From: UBA11222 sp049323435
GTDB taxonomy: Bacteria; Pseudomonadota; Alphaproteobacteria; UBA11222
NCBI GenBank assembly: GCA_049323435.1
Contig: JBMOMX010000035.1
Location: 22,632 to 86,631 of the forward strand
DNA length: 64,000 nucleotides
Direction of reading: 5' to 3'
The notes under the pieces are model-generated. The model saw only the letters and a list, made by a program, of their open reading frames with translations. It was not told where the DNA came from and did not search any database. Positions 27,860-36,429 of this stretch are shown here, one piece after another. Made by a program: the position numbers and the translations under genes. Each line of letters opens with the position of its first letter. Position 1 is the stretch's first letter.

Positions 27860-28273
27860 TCACATGCCCAGCAGGGTGACGCCGGCAGCGTCACCCGCCG
27901 CGCGCAATTCCTTATCGAGCGACGCCAGCGGCAGGCGCAGCCGCAGCGCCAGCTCCAGATAGGCGGCATCGTATAGGGTGAGACGGTGCTGTTCGGCGAG
28001 GCTTAGGGTCGTTGACCAGGCGAAATTATCCGTATCAGGATCAGTTGTAATGTTGAGCAGTGCAAGCCCCCTGAGCGCGGTGTCGCGGGTTGCAGCATCT
28101 ATGCGCCCACGCCGGACAGACATCTGCAACCCGTTGGCAATCTCCAGTCGCCAGATGGCTGGCACGAAAGCCTGTTCGTCAATGAGACGGTCCAGGATTT
28201 TCTGAACCGGCAAAGTTCTCTCCTCAGTAAAAATCCAGGCAAGAGTAACCGATGCGTCCACGACAAGCGTCAC
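27860..28273 (-). CDS. PIN-domain toxin (VapC-like)
   Basis: A 137-residue PIN nuclease. The acidic metal-binding set is intact: 'VVDASVTLAW' (Asp near 6), 'WRLEIANGL' (Glu near 44), 'LYDAAYLELALRL' (Asp near 100) and 'SLDKELRAA' (Asp near 118). VapC toxins cleave tRNA or rRNA and block translation. It overlaps the upstream antitoxin gene by 4 bases (ATGA), the usual antitoxin-first arrangement. It ends 5 bp from the convergent P450 gene. Confidence 0.9.
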   Translation of the reverse strand: MTLVVDASVTLAWIFTEERTLPVQKILDRLIDEQAFVPAIWRLEIANGLQMSVRRGRIDAATRDTALRGLALLNITTDPDTDNFAWSTTLSLAEQHRLTLYDAAYLELALRLRLPLASLDKELRAAGDAAGVTLLGM

Positions 28274-28545
28274 TTACGCCCCTCGTCGCGATAGGCTTTC
28301 CACTCTTCCCAGTTAAAGCCACCCTCTAGCTTGACGGCATTCCTGCGCAATCCTTCTACTGCGGCGCGCGCGCGGACACGGTCGGCGGCCTGCCGCGCTT
28401 TTTCCCGGTCGAACACCGACTCCGCCGACACCAGCCGTGCCACCGGCTTGCCGCGCCTTGTGATCAGGACTTCCTCGCCCGCCTCAACCCAATCCAGCAA
28501 TGTGCCAAGCTTGTTCTTGGCCTCAAAGGCCCCAACTTCCCGCAT
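28270..28545 (-). CDS. Phd/YefM-type antitoxin (VapB-like)
   Basis: A 91-residue antitoxin with the N-terminal Phd/YefM DNA-binding fold: 'VGAFEAKNKLGTLLDWVEAG', then 'VLITRRGKPVARLV'. The C-terminal half is Arg/Glu-rich and should bind and neutralise the PIN toxin. An RBS (GAGGAG) stands 8 bases before the ATG, and a palindromic operator lies just upstream. Confidence 0.9.
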   Translation of the reverse strand: MREVGAFEAKNKLGTLLDWVEAGEEVLITRRGKPVARLVSAESVFDREKARQAADRVRARAAVEGLRRNAVKLEGGFNWEEWKAYRDEGRK

Positions 28546-28560
28546 GAACCCATCTCCTCT

Positions 28561-28588
28561 AATAAGCTAGCTTACAGTCTAGCTTATT
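28561..28588 (-). promoter_or_regulatory. toxin-antitoxin operator palindrome
   Basis: AATAAGCTAG (28561-28570) and CTAGCTTATT (28579-28588) form a 10-bp perfect inverted repeat with an 8-base spacer. The left half also belongs to the 12-bp palindrome TAAGCTAGCTTA (28563-28574). The site lies 16 bases upstream of the antitoxin ATG, where Phd/VapB complexes autorepress their own promoters. Confidence 0.75.
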
Positions 28589-28611
28589 TAATCCAATGGA
28601 AAAAGTCAAAC

Positions 28612-31137
28612 TCAACCGGTGCGCAGTACACCCGCCGCTTTTTGTCCCAGCACCCGCCAGGTCATGGCCAGCCCTAGAAAGATGGTCACAGACACCGTGG
28701 CCAGCAGGGTAATCACCAGCGTGCCGGGCAAAAACTCAAAATCCGCATGCATCAGAAAGGTGACGGTCATATAGGCAGCGGCCGTGCCGATCAGGCCGGC
28801 AAGGCCTGCGGCGCACAGACCCAGCAGGGCATATTCCGCGCCATAGGCCAGCACCACCCGGGCCCGTGACGCACCCATGACTTTAAGCAGCACCGCGTCA
28901 TAGACGCGCTGCCCATGCCCCGCCGCCAGCGCGCCTGCCAGAACCAGCATGCCGGTCACCAGCGTAACAGCGCCGGCCGCGCGCACGGCCATTGCCAGAT
29001 TGTTCAGCAATCCGCTTACCGTTTCCAGGGTTTCGCGCACCCGCACCACGGACACGCCGGGGAAACGATCCGTCACTGCAATATGCAAGGGCGTTTCAGC
29101 CTTTTCAGTAGCGCGCGCGGTCGCCAGATAACTGTGCGGGGCGCTGGAAATCAGACCCGGCGAAAATATGAGCGCAAAATTCACCCCCATGGTGGACCAG
29201 TCGATGCTGCGCAGATTGGCGATACGCGCCTCAATATCACGGCCCAGCACGTTGACCGTCATCGTGTCGCCAATCGCCAACCCCATATCCGCGGCCAGCC
29301 GCGCATCGAGCGATAAAAGCGGCGGCCCGTCATATCCAGGCGGCCACCATTCGCCTGTTGCAATGACGCTGTCTTCGGGCGGCATTGCTGCAAAGCTCAG
29401 ATTGCGGTCCCCGCGCAGCGCCCAGCGCGCTTCGGGCGGAACGGAATCGACGGTGGCGGGCCTTTCCTTGATGCGCACAATCCGGCCGCGAAGGGTTGGC
29501 ATGCTCTCCACATCCCAAACGCCGCCCACCCCATAGGCCAGTTTGCGAAACGCCTCAATATCCGTAGACTGAATATCCAGAAAGAAAAATGCGGGCGCGT
29601 CATTTGCCGTCCGCTGCGTCACCTGGCGGTTGATATTTCCCTCCACCATTGCAATCGTCACCAGCAGCGAAAGCCCAAGCCCCAGCGACAATAACACTGC
29701 CGGCGCGGGACTGCCCGGGCGGTGCAGATTGGCCAGCGCCAGACGCAGTTCCGGCCGCGGCGGCGCGGGCATGCGGCGCGCCAGCGCCATGACCGCAGCC
29801 CCAAGCACGCGCAACAAGGCAAAGCTCGCGCCAATGCCGGTGACGAACCAGAATGCAAATCGCGCATCGCCGGCAATCAGAAAGGCCAACCCCGCCAGCA
29901 GGCCAAGCAGCAGCGCAATCCCTGCAACATAGATGGGCCGCGGCCAGCGGCGGGCGGGCGCCACAATATCGCGGAACAGCCCGGCCGCCGAAATTTCCCG
30001 CGCCCGCGCCAGCGGCCAGATGGCGAACAGCACGGCCGTGATCATCCCGAAGGTGCTGGCATAGAGCAGCGGCAGCGGATAGACCGCAAAATGCGCAGGC
30101 ACAGGCAGCATATCCGCCAATATCGTCCCCAGTAAAAACGGGATTGCCGCACCGAAGCCCAACCCGATGGCGATCCCGAGACAGGCGAGCAGAATAATCT
30201 GGATCAGATAGATGCGAAAAATCAGGCCGCCTTCCGCGCCAAGGCATTTCAGCGTGGCGATAGCCGCGCGCTTGCGCTGTAAATATCCGTGCACGGCATT
30301 GCCCGCGCCAACACCGCCCACCACCAGCGCCGTCAATCCGGTCAGGGTTAAAAACATCGCCATCTGATCCAGAAACTGCCGGGTGCTGGGCGCGCTATTG
30401 TCACGGTCACGCACCCGCCAGGCGGCGTCCGGAAATTGCGCGCTCAACCGCTCCAGCCAGATTTTAAGCTCCGTTTCCGGATGCAGCTTGATGCGGTAAT
30501 GGCGCACTTGCAGGCTGCCGGGCTGCACAAGCCGTGTAACGTCCAGGGCGCCGGATGCGATCATGACCCGGGGCCCAAGCGCCAATCCGCCGGATGCGCG
30601 GTCCGGCTCACGCACAATAATGCCGCGCACCTGAAAATCATGCGCGCCAATACGCAGCAATGTGCCGGTGCGGGCATTCAGCCGTTCCGCCAGCGGGGCT
30701 TCGATGACCGCGCCCCAGACTCCATCCCGCTGTGACAGCGCGCCATGCAGTTCCACATTCTCACGCAGGACCATCGCGCCAAACAGCGGATAGGCGGCGT
30801 CCACCGCCTTCAACTCGATCAGGGTGCGCACATTATTGGCGTGGCTTTTCACCATGGCGCGCATATCGCGGCTTAATGACACCGCGCCGCTGGCCTGCAT
30901 ATGCGCAAGTTCTGCGGCATTGGCGTCACGATAATTCAGTTCCAGCGCCACATCGCCGCCCAGAATGGCCTGCCCCTCGGCTTGCATACCCCCCATTATC
31001 GCCGCACCCAGCGACCCCGCCCCCGCAATCGCCGCCACCCCGACAGCCAGACAGGCCAGAAATATATAAAATCCATGCAGCCCCCCGCGCAGCTCACGCA
31101 GCGCAAAACGCAGGGATAGAGGTAAGGCCAGACTCAA
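28612..31137 (-). CDS. ABC transporter permease, FtsX-like (YbbP type)
   Basis: About 841 residues from a TTG at 31137 whose last two bases overlap the TGA of the ATPase gene (TTGA). An ATG at 31218 would give 868 residues but would overlap the ATPase gene by 85 bases, and its extra residues are not hydrophobic or conserved. The architecture has an N-terminal helix ('FYIFLACLAVGVAAIAG'), a large periplasmic MacB-like domain, and FtsX blocks of three helices near 310-460 and in the last 120 residues. It probably exports a hydrophobic molecule or handles lipid with the adjacent ATPase. Confidence 0.9.
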   Translation of the reverse strand: MSLALPLSLRFALRELRGGLHGFYIFLACLAVGVAAIAGAGSLGAAIMGGMQAEGQAILGGDVALELNYRDANAAELAHMQASGAVSLSRDMRAMVKSHANNVRTLIELKAVDAAYPLFGAMVLRENVELHGALSQRDGVWGAVIEAPLAERLNARTGTLLRIGAHDFQVRGIIVREPDRASGGLALGPRVMIASGALDVTRLVQPGSLQVRHYRIKLHPETELKIWLERLSAQFPDAAWRVRDRDNSAPSTRQFLDQMAMFLTLTGLTALVVGGVGAGNAVHGYLQRKRAAIATLKCLGAEGGLIFRIYLIQIILLACLGIAIGLGFGAAIPFLLGTILADMLPVPAHFAVYPLPLLYASTFGMITAVLFAIWPLARAREISAAGLFRDIVAPARRWPRPIYVAGIALLLGLLAGLAFLIAGDARFAFWFVTGIGASFALLRVLGAAVMALARRMPAPPRPELRLALANLHRPGSPAPAVLLSLGLGLSLLVTIAMVEGNINRQVTQRTANDAPAFFFLDIQSTDIEAFRKLAYGVGGVWDVESMPTLRGRIVRIKERPATVDSVPPEARWALRGDRNLSFAAMPPEDSVIATGEWWPPGYDGPPLLSLDARLAADMGLAIGDTMTVNVLGRDIEARIANLRSIDWSTMGVNFALIFSPGLISSAPHSYLATARATEKAETPLHIAVTDRFPGVSVVRVRETLETVSGLLNNLAMAVRAAGAVTLVTGMLVLAGALAAGHGQRVYDAVLLKVMGASRARVVLAYGAEYALLGLCAAGLAGLIGTAAAYMTVTFLMHADFEFLPGTLVITLLATVSVTIFLGLAMTWRVLGQKAAGVLRTG

Positions 31138-31853
31138 TTTTGCGCTGCCGCCAGCGGCGCGCCGCCATTTGTCACACGTGCGATTTTCCCGTCCGCCAGA
31201 TGCACCACACGGCCGCAACGCGCAGCCAGGGCCGCGTCATGCGTGATCAGCAGCAATGTGGCGCCGGTATCGGCCTGCAGGGCAAACATCAATTGAATGA
31301 TCTGCTCGCCGGTAGCAGTGTCCAGATTTCCGGTGGGTTCATCCGCCAGCAGTATGCGCGGCCGGGCGGCAACGGCGCGGGCCAGCGCCACCCGTTGCTG
31401 TTCACCCCCCGACAATTGCCCCGGATAGTGGCCGGTGCGATGGGAAAGGCCGACAGACGCCAGCGCCTCCTGCGCGCGCGCAAATGCATCGCGCCGTCCC
31501 GCCAGTTCCAGCGGCACCGCGGCATTTTCCAGCGCCGTCATCGTGGCGATCAGATGAAATGACTGAAACACAATTCCGGTATTATCGCGCCGGAACGCCG
31601 CCAGCTGATCCTCGCTCATGGCGCCCAGATCATGCCCGGCGACACGCACCACGCCGGAGCTGGCCCGCTCCAGCCCGGCCATCACCATCAGCATTGTGGA
31701 TTTGCCCGAACCGCTGGGGCCGATCAGACCTACCGCTTCGCCTTCGCTTACGCTAAGATCAATGCCATGCAGAATATCAACTCTGCCTGCGCCGCTGTTC
31801 AGTGATAAATGCACATTGTCGAAGTGAATGACCGGATTACTCAAACATACCAC
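31134..31853 (-). CDS. ABC transporter ATP-binding protein (YbbA/LolD type)
   Basis: A 239-residue ATPase of the MacB/LolD/FtsE group. Walker A is 'GPSGSGKST' (about 45-53), the signature 'LSGGEQQRVALARA' is near 150, Walker B is 'RILLADEPTGNLD', followed by the H-loop 'LLITHD'. It energises the FtsX-like permease encoded directly downstream with overlapping stop and start. The pair next to a TesA-like esterase is the E. coli ybbA-ybbP-tesA arrangement. Confidence 0.94.
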   Translation of the reverse strand: MVCLSNPVIHFDNVHLSLNSGAGRVDILHGIDLSVSEGEAVGLIGPSGSGKSTMLMVMAGLERASSGVVRVAGHDLGAMSEDQLAAFRRDNTGIVFQSFHLIATMTALENAAVPLELAGRRDAFARAQEALASVGLSHRTGHYPGQLSGGEQQRVALARAVAARPRILLADEPTGNLDTATGEQIIQLMFALQADTGATLLLITHDAALAARCGRVVHLADGKIARVTNGGAPLAAAQN

Positions 31854-31872
31854 CTATGACCGTGTGAAGCAC

Positions 31873-32523
31873 ATGTCTGAACATAGCGTGATAAAGGCCA
31901 TGATCAATAGCGCATTTCAACTTCTCATATTTGCAATGCTGCTTGCCGTCTCACCCTTGCAGGCAAAAGAGACGCCGGTGCTGGTTGTGCTGGGCGACAG
32001 CCTGACTGCGGGCGCGGGTTTGGCCGCCGGGGATGCGTTTCCGGCCAGGCTGCAAGCGCATCTGGCGTCGCTGGGAATAATGGTGAAAGTGGAAAATGCC
32101 GGCGTCTCCGGCGACACCAGCGCGGATGGCCTGGCGCGGCTGGACTGGTCGATCGGCGCAGATGCGGACGCCGTGATTGTTGAACTGGGCGCCAATGACG
32201 CGCTGCGCGGGATCGCGCCGGAACAGGCTTATGCCAATCTTGAAAAAATCATACAGCGTTTGCAGCAGCGCAAACTGCCGGTCATGCTGGCGGGCATGAA
32301 GGCGATGCGCAATCTGGGGGAAGACTATATCGCCGCCTTTGACGCGATTTACCCCCGGCTGGCTGAAAAATATCAGGTGCCGCTATACCCATTTTTTCTG
32401 GAAGGCGTTGCGGCGGACCCCAAACTCAATCAGCCCGATATGCTGCACCCGAATGCGGCGGGCGTTGACGTGATCGTCAGGAATATTGCGCCGCAGGTGA
32501 TAGAATTTCTCAAGGGCATATAA
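31873..32523 (+). CDS. tesA: SGNH-family esterase / lysophospholipase (TesA-like)
   Basis: About 216 residues from ATG 31873. ATG 31900 is equally possible, and 31828 would overlap the divergent ATPase start. The signal peptide is 'LLIFAMLLAVSPLQA'. SGNH blocks: 'VVLGDSLTAGAG' with the nucleophile serine, 'GVSGDTSADGL', 'ELGANDALRG' and 'DMLHPNAAG' with the catalytic Asp and His. It is a periplasmic arylesterase, thioesterase and lysophospholipase by family. It diverges from the ybbA/ybbP-like genes, as in other proteobacteria. Confidence 0.9.
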   Translation: MSEHSVIKAMINSAFQLLIFAMLLAVSPLQAKETPVLVVLGDSLTAGAGLAAGDAFPARLQAHLASLGIMVKVENAGVSGDTSADGLARLDWSIGADADAVIVELGANDALRGIAPEQAYANLEKIIQRLQQRKLPVMLAGMKAMRNLGEDYIAAFDAIYPRLAEKYQVPLYPFFLEGVAADPKLNQPDMLHPNAAGVDVIVRNIAPQVIEFLKGI

Positions 32524-32533
32524 GGTTTAATCC

Positions 32534-33067
32534 GTGTTTAGACTATTTTCAGCCCTCACGCTGCCGGCTGATATTGTGCGGCGCCTGGAATGGATGGGCG
32601 GCGGCATTCCCGGCGCGCGCTGGGTTGCTGCGGAAAATATGCATGTGACCCTGCGTTTTATCGGCGATGTCGATATGCACGCCGCCGGACTGGCCCATAC
32701 GGCGCTTCAGGAAGTTTCCTTCTCGCCCTTTGATCTGCAATTGCGCGGGGTTGCGGTATTTGGCGAACGCAAGCCGCGTCTGTTATATGTGGGCGTTGAA
32801 CCGGCTGAAGAATTGCTGGCGCTCTATGCGCGGACCAATGCGGCGCTGGCCCGCGCCGGACTGCCGCCGCCGGCTGGGCGGCGATATGTGCCCCATGTCA
32901 CGCTGGCGCGGCTGAACAATCCGCCGCGCGACCGCATCGGGGCCTTTATTGCGGCGCATAATATTCTGGCGCTGCCGGCAATCAGGGTGGAAAATTTCGT
33001 GCTGATGTCCAGCCACCGGTCCGAAAATGGCGCCAGCTATCAGATCGAGGCGCGCTATCCCGTCTAA
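32534..33067 (+). CDS. thpR: RNA 2',3'-cyclic phosphodiesterase (2'-5' RNA ligase family)
   Basis: A 177-residue LigT/ThpR protein from a GTG start with an upstream AAGG. Both catalytic HxT motifs are present: 'HVTLRFIGDV' (about 37) and 'HVTLARLNNP' (about 121). The enzyme opens 2',3'-cyclic phosphates on RNA ends and can reversibly form 2'-5' bonds. It lies 10 bp after the esterase. Its stop overlaps the stop of the convergent zincin gene by 4 bases. Confidence 0.92.
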   Translation: MFRLFSALTLPADIVRRLEWMGGGIPGARWVAAENMHVTLRFIGDVDMHAAGLAHTALQEVSFSPFDLQLRGVAVFGERKPRLLYVGVEPAEELLALYARTNAALARAGLPPPAGRRYVPHVTLARLNNPPRDRIGAFIAAHNILALPAIRVENFVLMSSHRSENGASYQIEARYPV

Positions 33068-33498
33068 TTCAGCATATTGGGCTGCGCCAGGGCGGCATCT
33101 TCGAGCATTTCCATCGCCTCATCCGACAGGCCGAAATGATGGCCGATCTCATGCACCAGTACATGGGTGACGATGTCCGCCAGACTGTCATCGCCCTCGC
33201 ACCAGCAGTCCAGGATCGGGCGGCGGTACAGAAAAATAATGTCCGGGCCGGATGGCTGATCAAGAATATTTTTGCTGGTCAGATCAACCCCCGAATATAA
33301 TCCCATTATCTCGAACGGGTTTTCGATACCCAGTTCGCGGCAGGTGTCTTCATCGGGAAAATCCACCACCTGAATAATGATTTCAGTAATATTTTCGAGA
33401 AATTGCTGCGGCAGGCGCGCCAGTGCGGCACTGCCGATTTCGGCAATATCGTCAAGGCTCGGCGCTAACATGTGGGCGGACCAGTTGCTATATGTCAT
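33064..33498 (-). CDS. metallopeptidase family (zincin, DUF1025-like) protein
   Basis: A 144-residue acidic protein with the zincin motif 'HEIGHHFGLSDEAM' (HExxH plus a downstream Asp) near 117-130, and the upstream family block 'GLYSGVDL' and 'IIFLYRRPILD'. This matches PF06262, putative small metallopeptidases with unassigned substrates. ATG 33471 (MLAP) is an alternative start. It diverges from the pterin dehydratase gene. Confidence 0.85.
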   Translation of the reverse strand: MTYSNWSAHMLAPSLDDIAEIGSAALARLPQQFLENITEIIIQVVDFPDEDTCRELGIENPFEIMGLYSGVDLTSKNILDQPSGPDIIFLYRRPILDCWCEGDDSLADIVTHVLVHEIGHHFGLSDEAMEMLEDAALAQPNMLN

Positions 33499-33588
33499 GT
33501 ACGCAGTCTAGCCGATCTTGCCGGTCATGCAAAGCGGGCGCATACTGCGCGGCCTCAGATGGAAGGGAAATTTCGAAAGGAAGCAGCA

Positions 33589-33885
33589 ATGATTGAAAAA
33601 CTAAGCGGCGAAGCCCGGCATGCGGCCCTGGCGGAACTTGCGGGCTGGCAGGAAGTGCCGGGACGTGACGCCATTGCAAAACAATTCAAATTCGCCAATT
33701 TCAATGCCGCCTTTGGCTGGATGACGCGGGTTGCACTGCTTGCCGAAAAAATGGACCACCATCCAGAATGGTCCAATATATACAATACAATAGATGTTAC
33801 CCTGGCGACCCATGAGGCAAATGGGGTGACCCTGCGCGATCATAAAATGGCCCTGGCCATGAATGCCTATGCGGCGGGCAAATAA
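33589..33885 (+). CDS. phhB: pterin-4a-carbinolamine dehydratase
   Basis: A 98-residue enzyme that dehydrates 4a-hydroxytetrahydrobiopterin, recycling the cofactor of aromatic amino acid hydroxylases; related proteins have moonlighting roles. The conserved signature is '[AEK]KMDHHPEWSNIYN' with the catalytic His pair, followed by 'VTLATHEANGVTLRD'. ATG 33589 is preceded by AAAGGAAG. No phenylalanine hydroxylase is in the window. Confidence 0.93.
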   Translation: MIEKLSGEARHAALAELAGWQEVPGRDAIAKQFKFANFNAAFGWMTRVALLAEKMDHHPEWSNIYNTIDVTLATHEANGVTLRDHKMALAMNAYAAGK

Positions 33886-33912
33886 TGCTTCTGCCGCAGC
33901 GCGCCTTGCGCC

Positions 33913-33937
33913 TATAATTATGATCACAGATTGAAAA
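33913..33937 (+). promoter_or_regulatory. TATAAT plus conserved TGATCA-AGATT motif, copy 2
   Basis: TATAAT (33913-33918) is immediately followed by TATGATCACAGATTGAAAA, 22 bases before the ATG of the amidohydrolase at 33960. If TATAAT is the -10 box, transcription would start inside the TGATCA palindrome. No good -35 lies 17 bases upstream, which suggests factor-dependent activity. It is almost identical to the site at 35223. Confidence 0.65.
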
Positions 33938-33959
33938 GCCAGCATAGGGAGCGCCACCA

Positions 33960-35114
33960 ATGTTTTTCAAAGGCATCATCTCCGCAGACAGCCATATTGT
34001 TGAGCCGCCAAACTGCTATGTCGATTTCATCGAACCCAAATATCGCGAAGACGCGCCGCGCGTGGTGCGCCAGCCTAATGGCAAGGACATTTATGTCATC
34101 AAGGATCTGAAGCAAAGCGTGCCTTTGGGGCTGCTGGACAGCGCCGGCATGAAGCCGAAAGAGCGCAAACATCACGCCGACACCACCAAGTTCGAGGAAA
34201 CCCGTCCCGGCGGCTATGACGCCAAGGCACGCCTGCTGGACATGGACCTTGAAGGCACGGCGGCGGAAATCATCTATGCCTCGGTCGGCATGGTGCTTTG
34301 CACGCATCCGGACCCGCACTATAAAGACGCGGCGATGCAGGCCTATAACCGCTGGCTGCAAACTTTTTGCGCAGAAGCGCCGAACCGTCTGTTTGGCCTG
34401 GCGCAGACTGCAATTCTGTCCGTTGACAGCGCCATCGCGGATTTCCGCCGCGCCAAGGAAATGGGCATGGTCGGGATGATGATGCCCGGCAATCCGGTTG
34501 AGGGCGAATATGACCGCCCGGAATATGACGCGCTGTGGGAATGCGCCACCGATCTGGGCCTGCCGATCTGTTTTCATATTCTGACCGCCAAGGAAGGCGA
34601 TTTATCTTCGGTGTTCGACGGCGGGCGCGGGCACAGACTGAATGGCGGCATGAAAATCATTCGCGCCATACAGGATATTGCCGGAATGATGGTGCTGGGC
34701 GGCGTGTTTGAACGCCACCCGAAACTGAAACTGGTGACCGCCGAGGGCGATGCCGGCTGGATGCCGCATTATATGCGCCGCATGGACCACACCGCGTTCC
34801 GCGAGGCCGAGGATGGCATCATCAAGGGTCTGAGCAAACTGCCCAGCGAATATATCAAATCCAATGTCTTCATGACGTTCCAGGATGATTACATGGCCTG
34901 GCGGAATATCGAGCATATGAATTACAAACAGCTTTTATGGGCCAATGATTATCCGCATTCGGATTCGACCTGGCCCAATTCCCAGGCCCTGCTGGCCAGA
35001 CACGCCGCCGGCGTCGCCCCTGACAGGCTGCGCGCCATTCTGCGCGAAAATACCGCCAGCCTGTTCAACCTGCCGCTCGAAAAAATTCCCACCATGCAGA
35101 TGGCGGCGGAATAG
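33960..35114 (+). CDS. amidohydrolase family protein (COG2159), paralogue 2
   Basis: A 384-residue TIM-barrel amidohydrolase. The N-terminal metal motif is 'SADSHIVEPPNCYVDFIEPK'. Then come 'ICFHILTAKEG' (His), 'AEGDAGWMPHYMRRMDH' and 'WANDYPHSDSTWP' (Asp/His). It has the same length as, and high identity to, the next gene downstream, with 153 bp between them. That marks a tandem duplication that included the upstream motif. An aromatic-acid-type hydrolase or decarboxylase role is inferred only from family. Confidence 0.9.
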   Translation: MFFKGIISADSHIVEPPNCYVDFIEPKYREDAPRVVRQPNGKDIYVIKDLKQSVPLGLLDSAGMKPKERKHHADTTKFEETRPGGYDAKARLLDMDLEGTAAEIIYASVGMVLCTHPDPHYKDAAMQAYNRWLQTFCAEAPNRLFGLAQTAILSVDSAIADFRRAKEMGMVGMMMPGNPVEGEYDRPEYDALWECATDLGLPICFHILTAKEGDLSSVFDGGRGHRLNGGMKIIRAIQDIAGMMVLGGVFERHPKLKLVTAEGDAGWMPHYMRRMDHTAFREAEDGIIKGLSKLPSEYIKSNVFMTFQDDYMAWRNIEHMNYKQLLWANDYPHSDSTWPNSQALLARHAAGVAPDRLRAILRENTASLFNLPLEKIPTMQMAAE

Positions 35115-35222
35115 GGCTAAACGCTCCGGCAGGGGGTCCGGCCAGTGGCTGGGCCCCTTTCCTTATAACGGCCGTGATCAGCGCCACACAAAAATCCCTT
35201 CTTTTCCCGCTATGTATGTGTC

Positions 35223-35247
35223 TATAATTCTGATCACAGATTCAAAA
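35223..35247 (+). promoter_or_regulatory. TATAAT plus conserved TGATCA-AGATT motif, copy 3
   Basis: TATAAT (35223-35228) followed by TCTGATCACAGATTCAAAA, 20 bases before ATG 35268. It differs from copy 2 at only two positions over 25 bases, while the DNA just upstream is unrelated, so the block looks selected or freshly duplicated. The upstream -35 region is weak here too. Confidence 0.65.
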
Positions 35248-35267
35248 CCGGAACAATGGAGCCTATC

Positions 35268-36422
35268 ATGTTCTTCAAGGGAGTCATCTCCGCCGACAGC
35301 CATATTGTCGAGCCGCCAAATTGTTATGTGGACTTTATTGACCCGAAATTCCGGGCCGATGCGCCGCGCGTGGAACGTCTGCCCAATGGCACCGACACCT
35401 ATGTCATCCGGGATATGAAACGCACCATTCCGATGGGCTTTCTTGACGGCGCCGGCATGAAGGTGGCCGAGCGCAAGAAACATGCCGAAAATATCAGGTT
35501 TGAAGATATCCGCGTTGGCGGTTATGACGCCAAGGCGCGCCTGGTGGATATGGACCGCGAAGGCACCGCAGCGGAAATCATCTATGCCTCGGTGGGCATG
35601 GTGCTGTGCACGCATCCTGATCCGGTTTACAAGGATGCGTCGTTCAAAGCCTATAATCGCTGGCTGCAAAGTTTCTGCGAAGGCGCGCCCAACCGTTTGT
35701 TCGGCCTTGCGCAAACCGCCATCCTGTCGGTGGACAGCGCGATCGAGGATTTCCGCCGCGCCAAGGAAATGGGCTTTGTCGGCATTATGATGCCGGGCAA
35801 TCCCGTGAATGGCGAATATGACCAGCCGCAATATGATGCATTGTGGGAATGCGCGGTCGATCTGGATCTGCCCATTTGCTTTCACATTCTGACCGCCAAG
35901 GGCGATGGCGTTGACGAAGCGCTTCGCGGCAAGCGCGGCCATCCGCTGAACGGCTTTATGGGCATTATCCGCGCTGTGCAGGATGTCATGGGCATGATGG
36001 TGCTGGGCGGCGTGTTCGAACGCCATCCCAAGCTGAAGCTGGTCACCGCCGAGGGTGATGCGGGCTGGATGCCGCATTATATGTATCGCATGGACCATGC
36101 GGCGCACACGGCGGCGGATGACGGCATTATCAAAGGGCTGAGCAAACTGCCCAGCGAATATATTAAATCCAATGTCTATATGACGTTCCAGGATGATTAT
36201 ACCGCATTCCGCAATGCCGATCAGAGCAACTATAAGCAGTTGCTATGGGCGAATGATTATCCGCATACGGATTCAACCTGGCCGAATTCGCAGGCGCTGC
36301 TGGCCAAGCATGCCAGCAATCTTGCGCCGGATCTGGTGCGCGCCATCGTCAGGGAAAACACCGCCAATCTGTTCAATCTGCCGCTTGATAAAATCCCCGC
36401 CATGCAGATGGCGGCTGAATAG
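35268..36422 (+). CDS. amidohydrolase family protein (COG2159), paralogue 3
   Basis: A 384-residue twin of the preceding gene: 'SADSHIVEPPNCYVDFIDPK', 'ICFHILTAKGDG', 'AEGDAGWMPHYMYRMDH' and 'WANDYPHTDSTWP'. The start is set at ATG 35268, which has GGAG 7-10 bases upstream and aligns with the paralogue start; an ATG four codons earlier overlaps that RBS. The two copies differ mostly in residues 60-90 and around 215-235, so they may have different substrate specificity. Confidence 0.9.
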   Translation: MFFKGVISADSHIVEPPNCYVDFIDPKFRADAPRVERLPNGTDTYVIRDMKRTIPMGFLDGAGMKVAERKKHAENIRFEDIRVGGYDAKARLVDMDREGTAAEIIYASVGMVLCTHPDPVYKDASFKAYNRWLQSFCEGAPNRLFGLAQTAILSVDSAIEDFRRAKEMGFVGIMMPGNPVNGEYDQPQYDALWECAVDLDLPICFHILTAKGDGVDEALRGKRGHPLNGFMGIIRAVQDVMGMMVLGGVFERHPKLKLVTAEGDAGWMPHYMYRMDHAAHTAADDGIIKGLSKLPSEYIKSNVYMTFQDDYTAFRNADQSNYKQLLWANDYPHTDSTWPNSQALLAKHASNLAPDLVRAIVRENTANLFNLPLDKIPAMQMAAE

Positions 36423-36429
36423 ACCGCGC

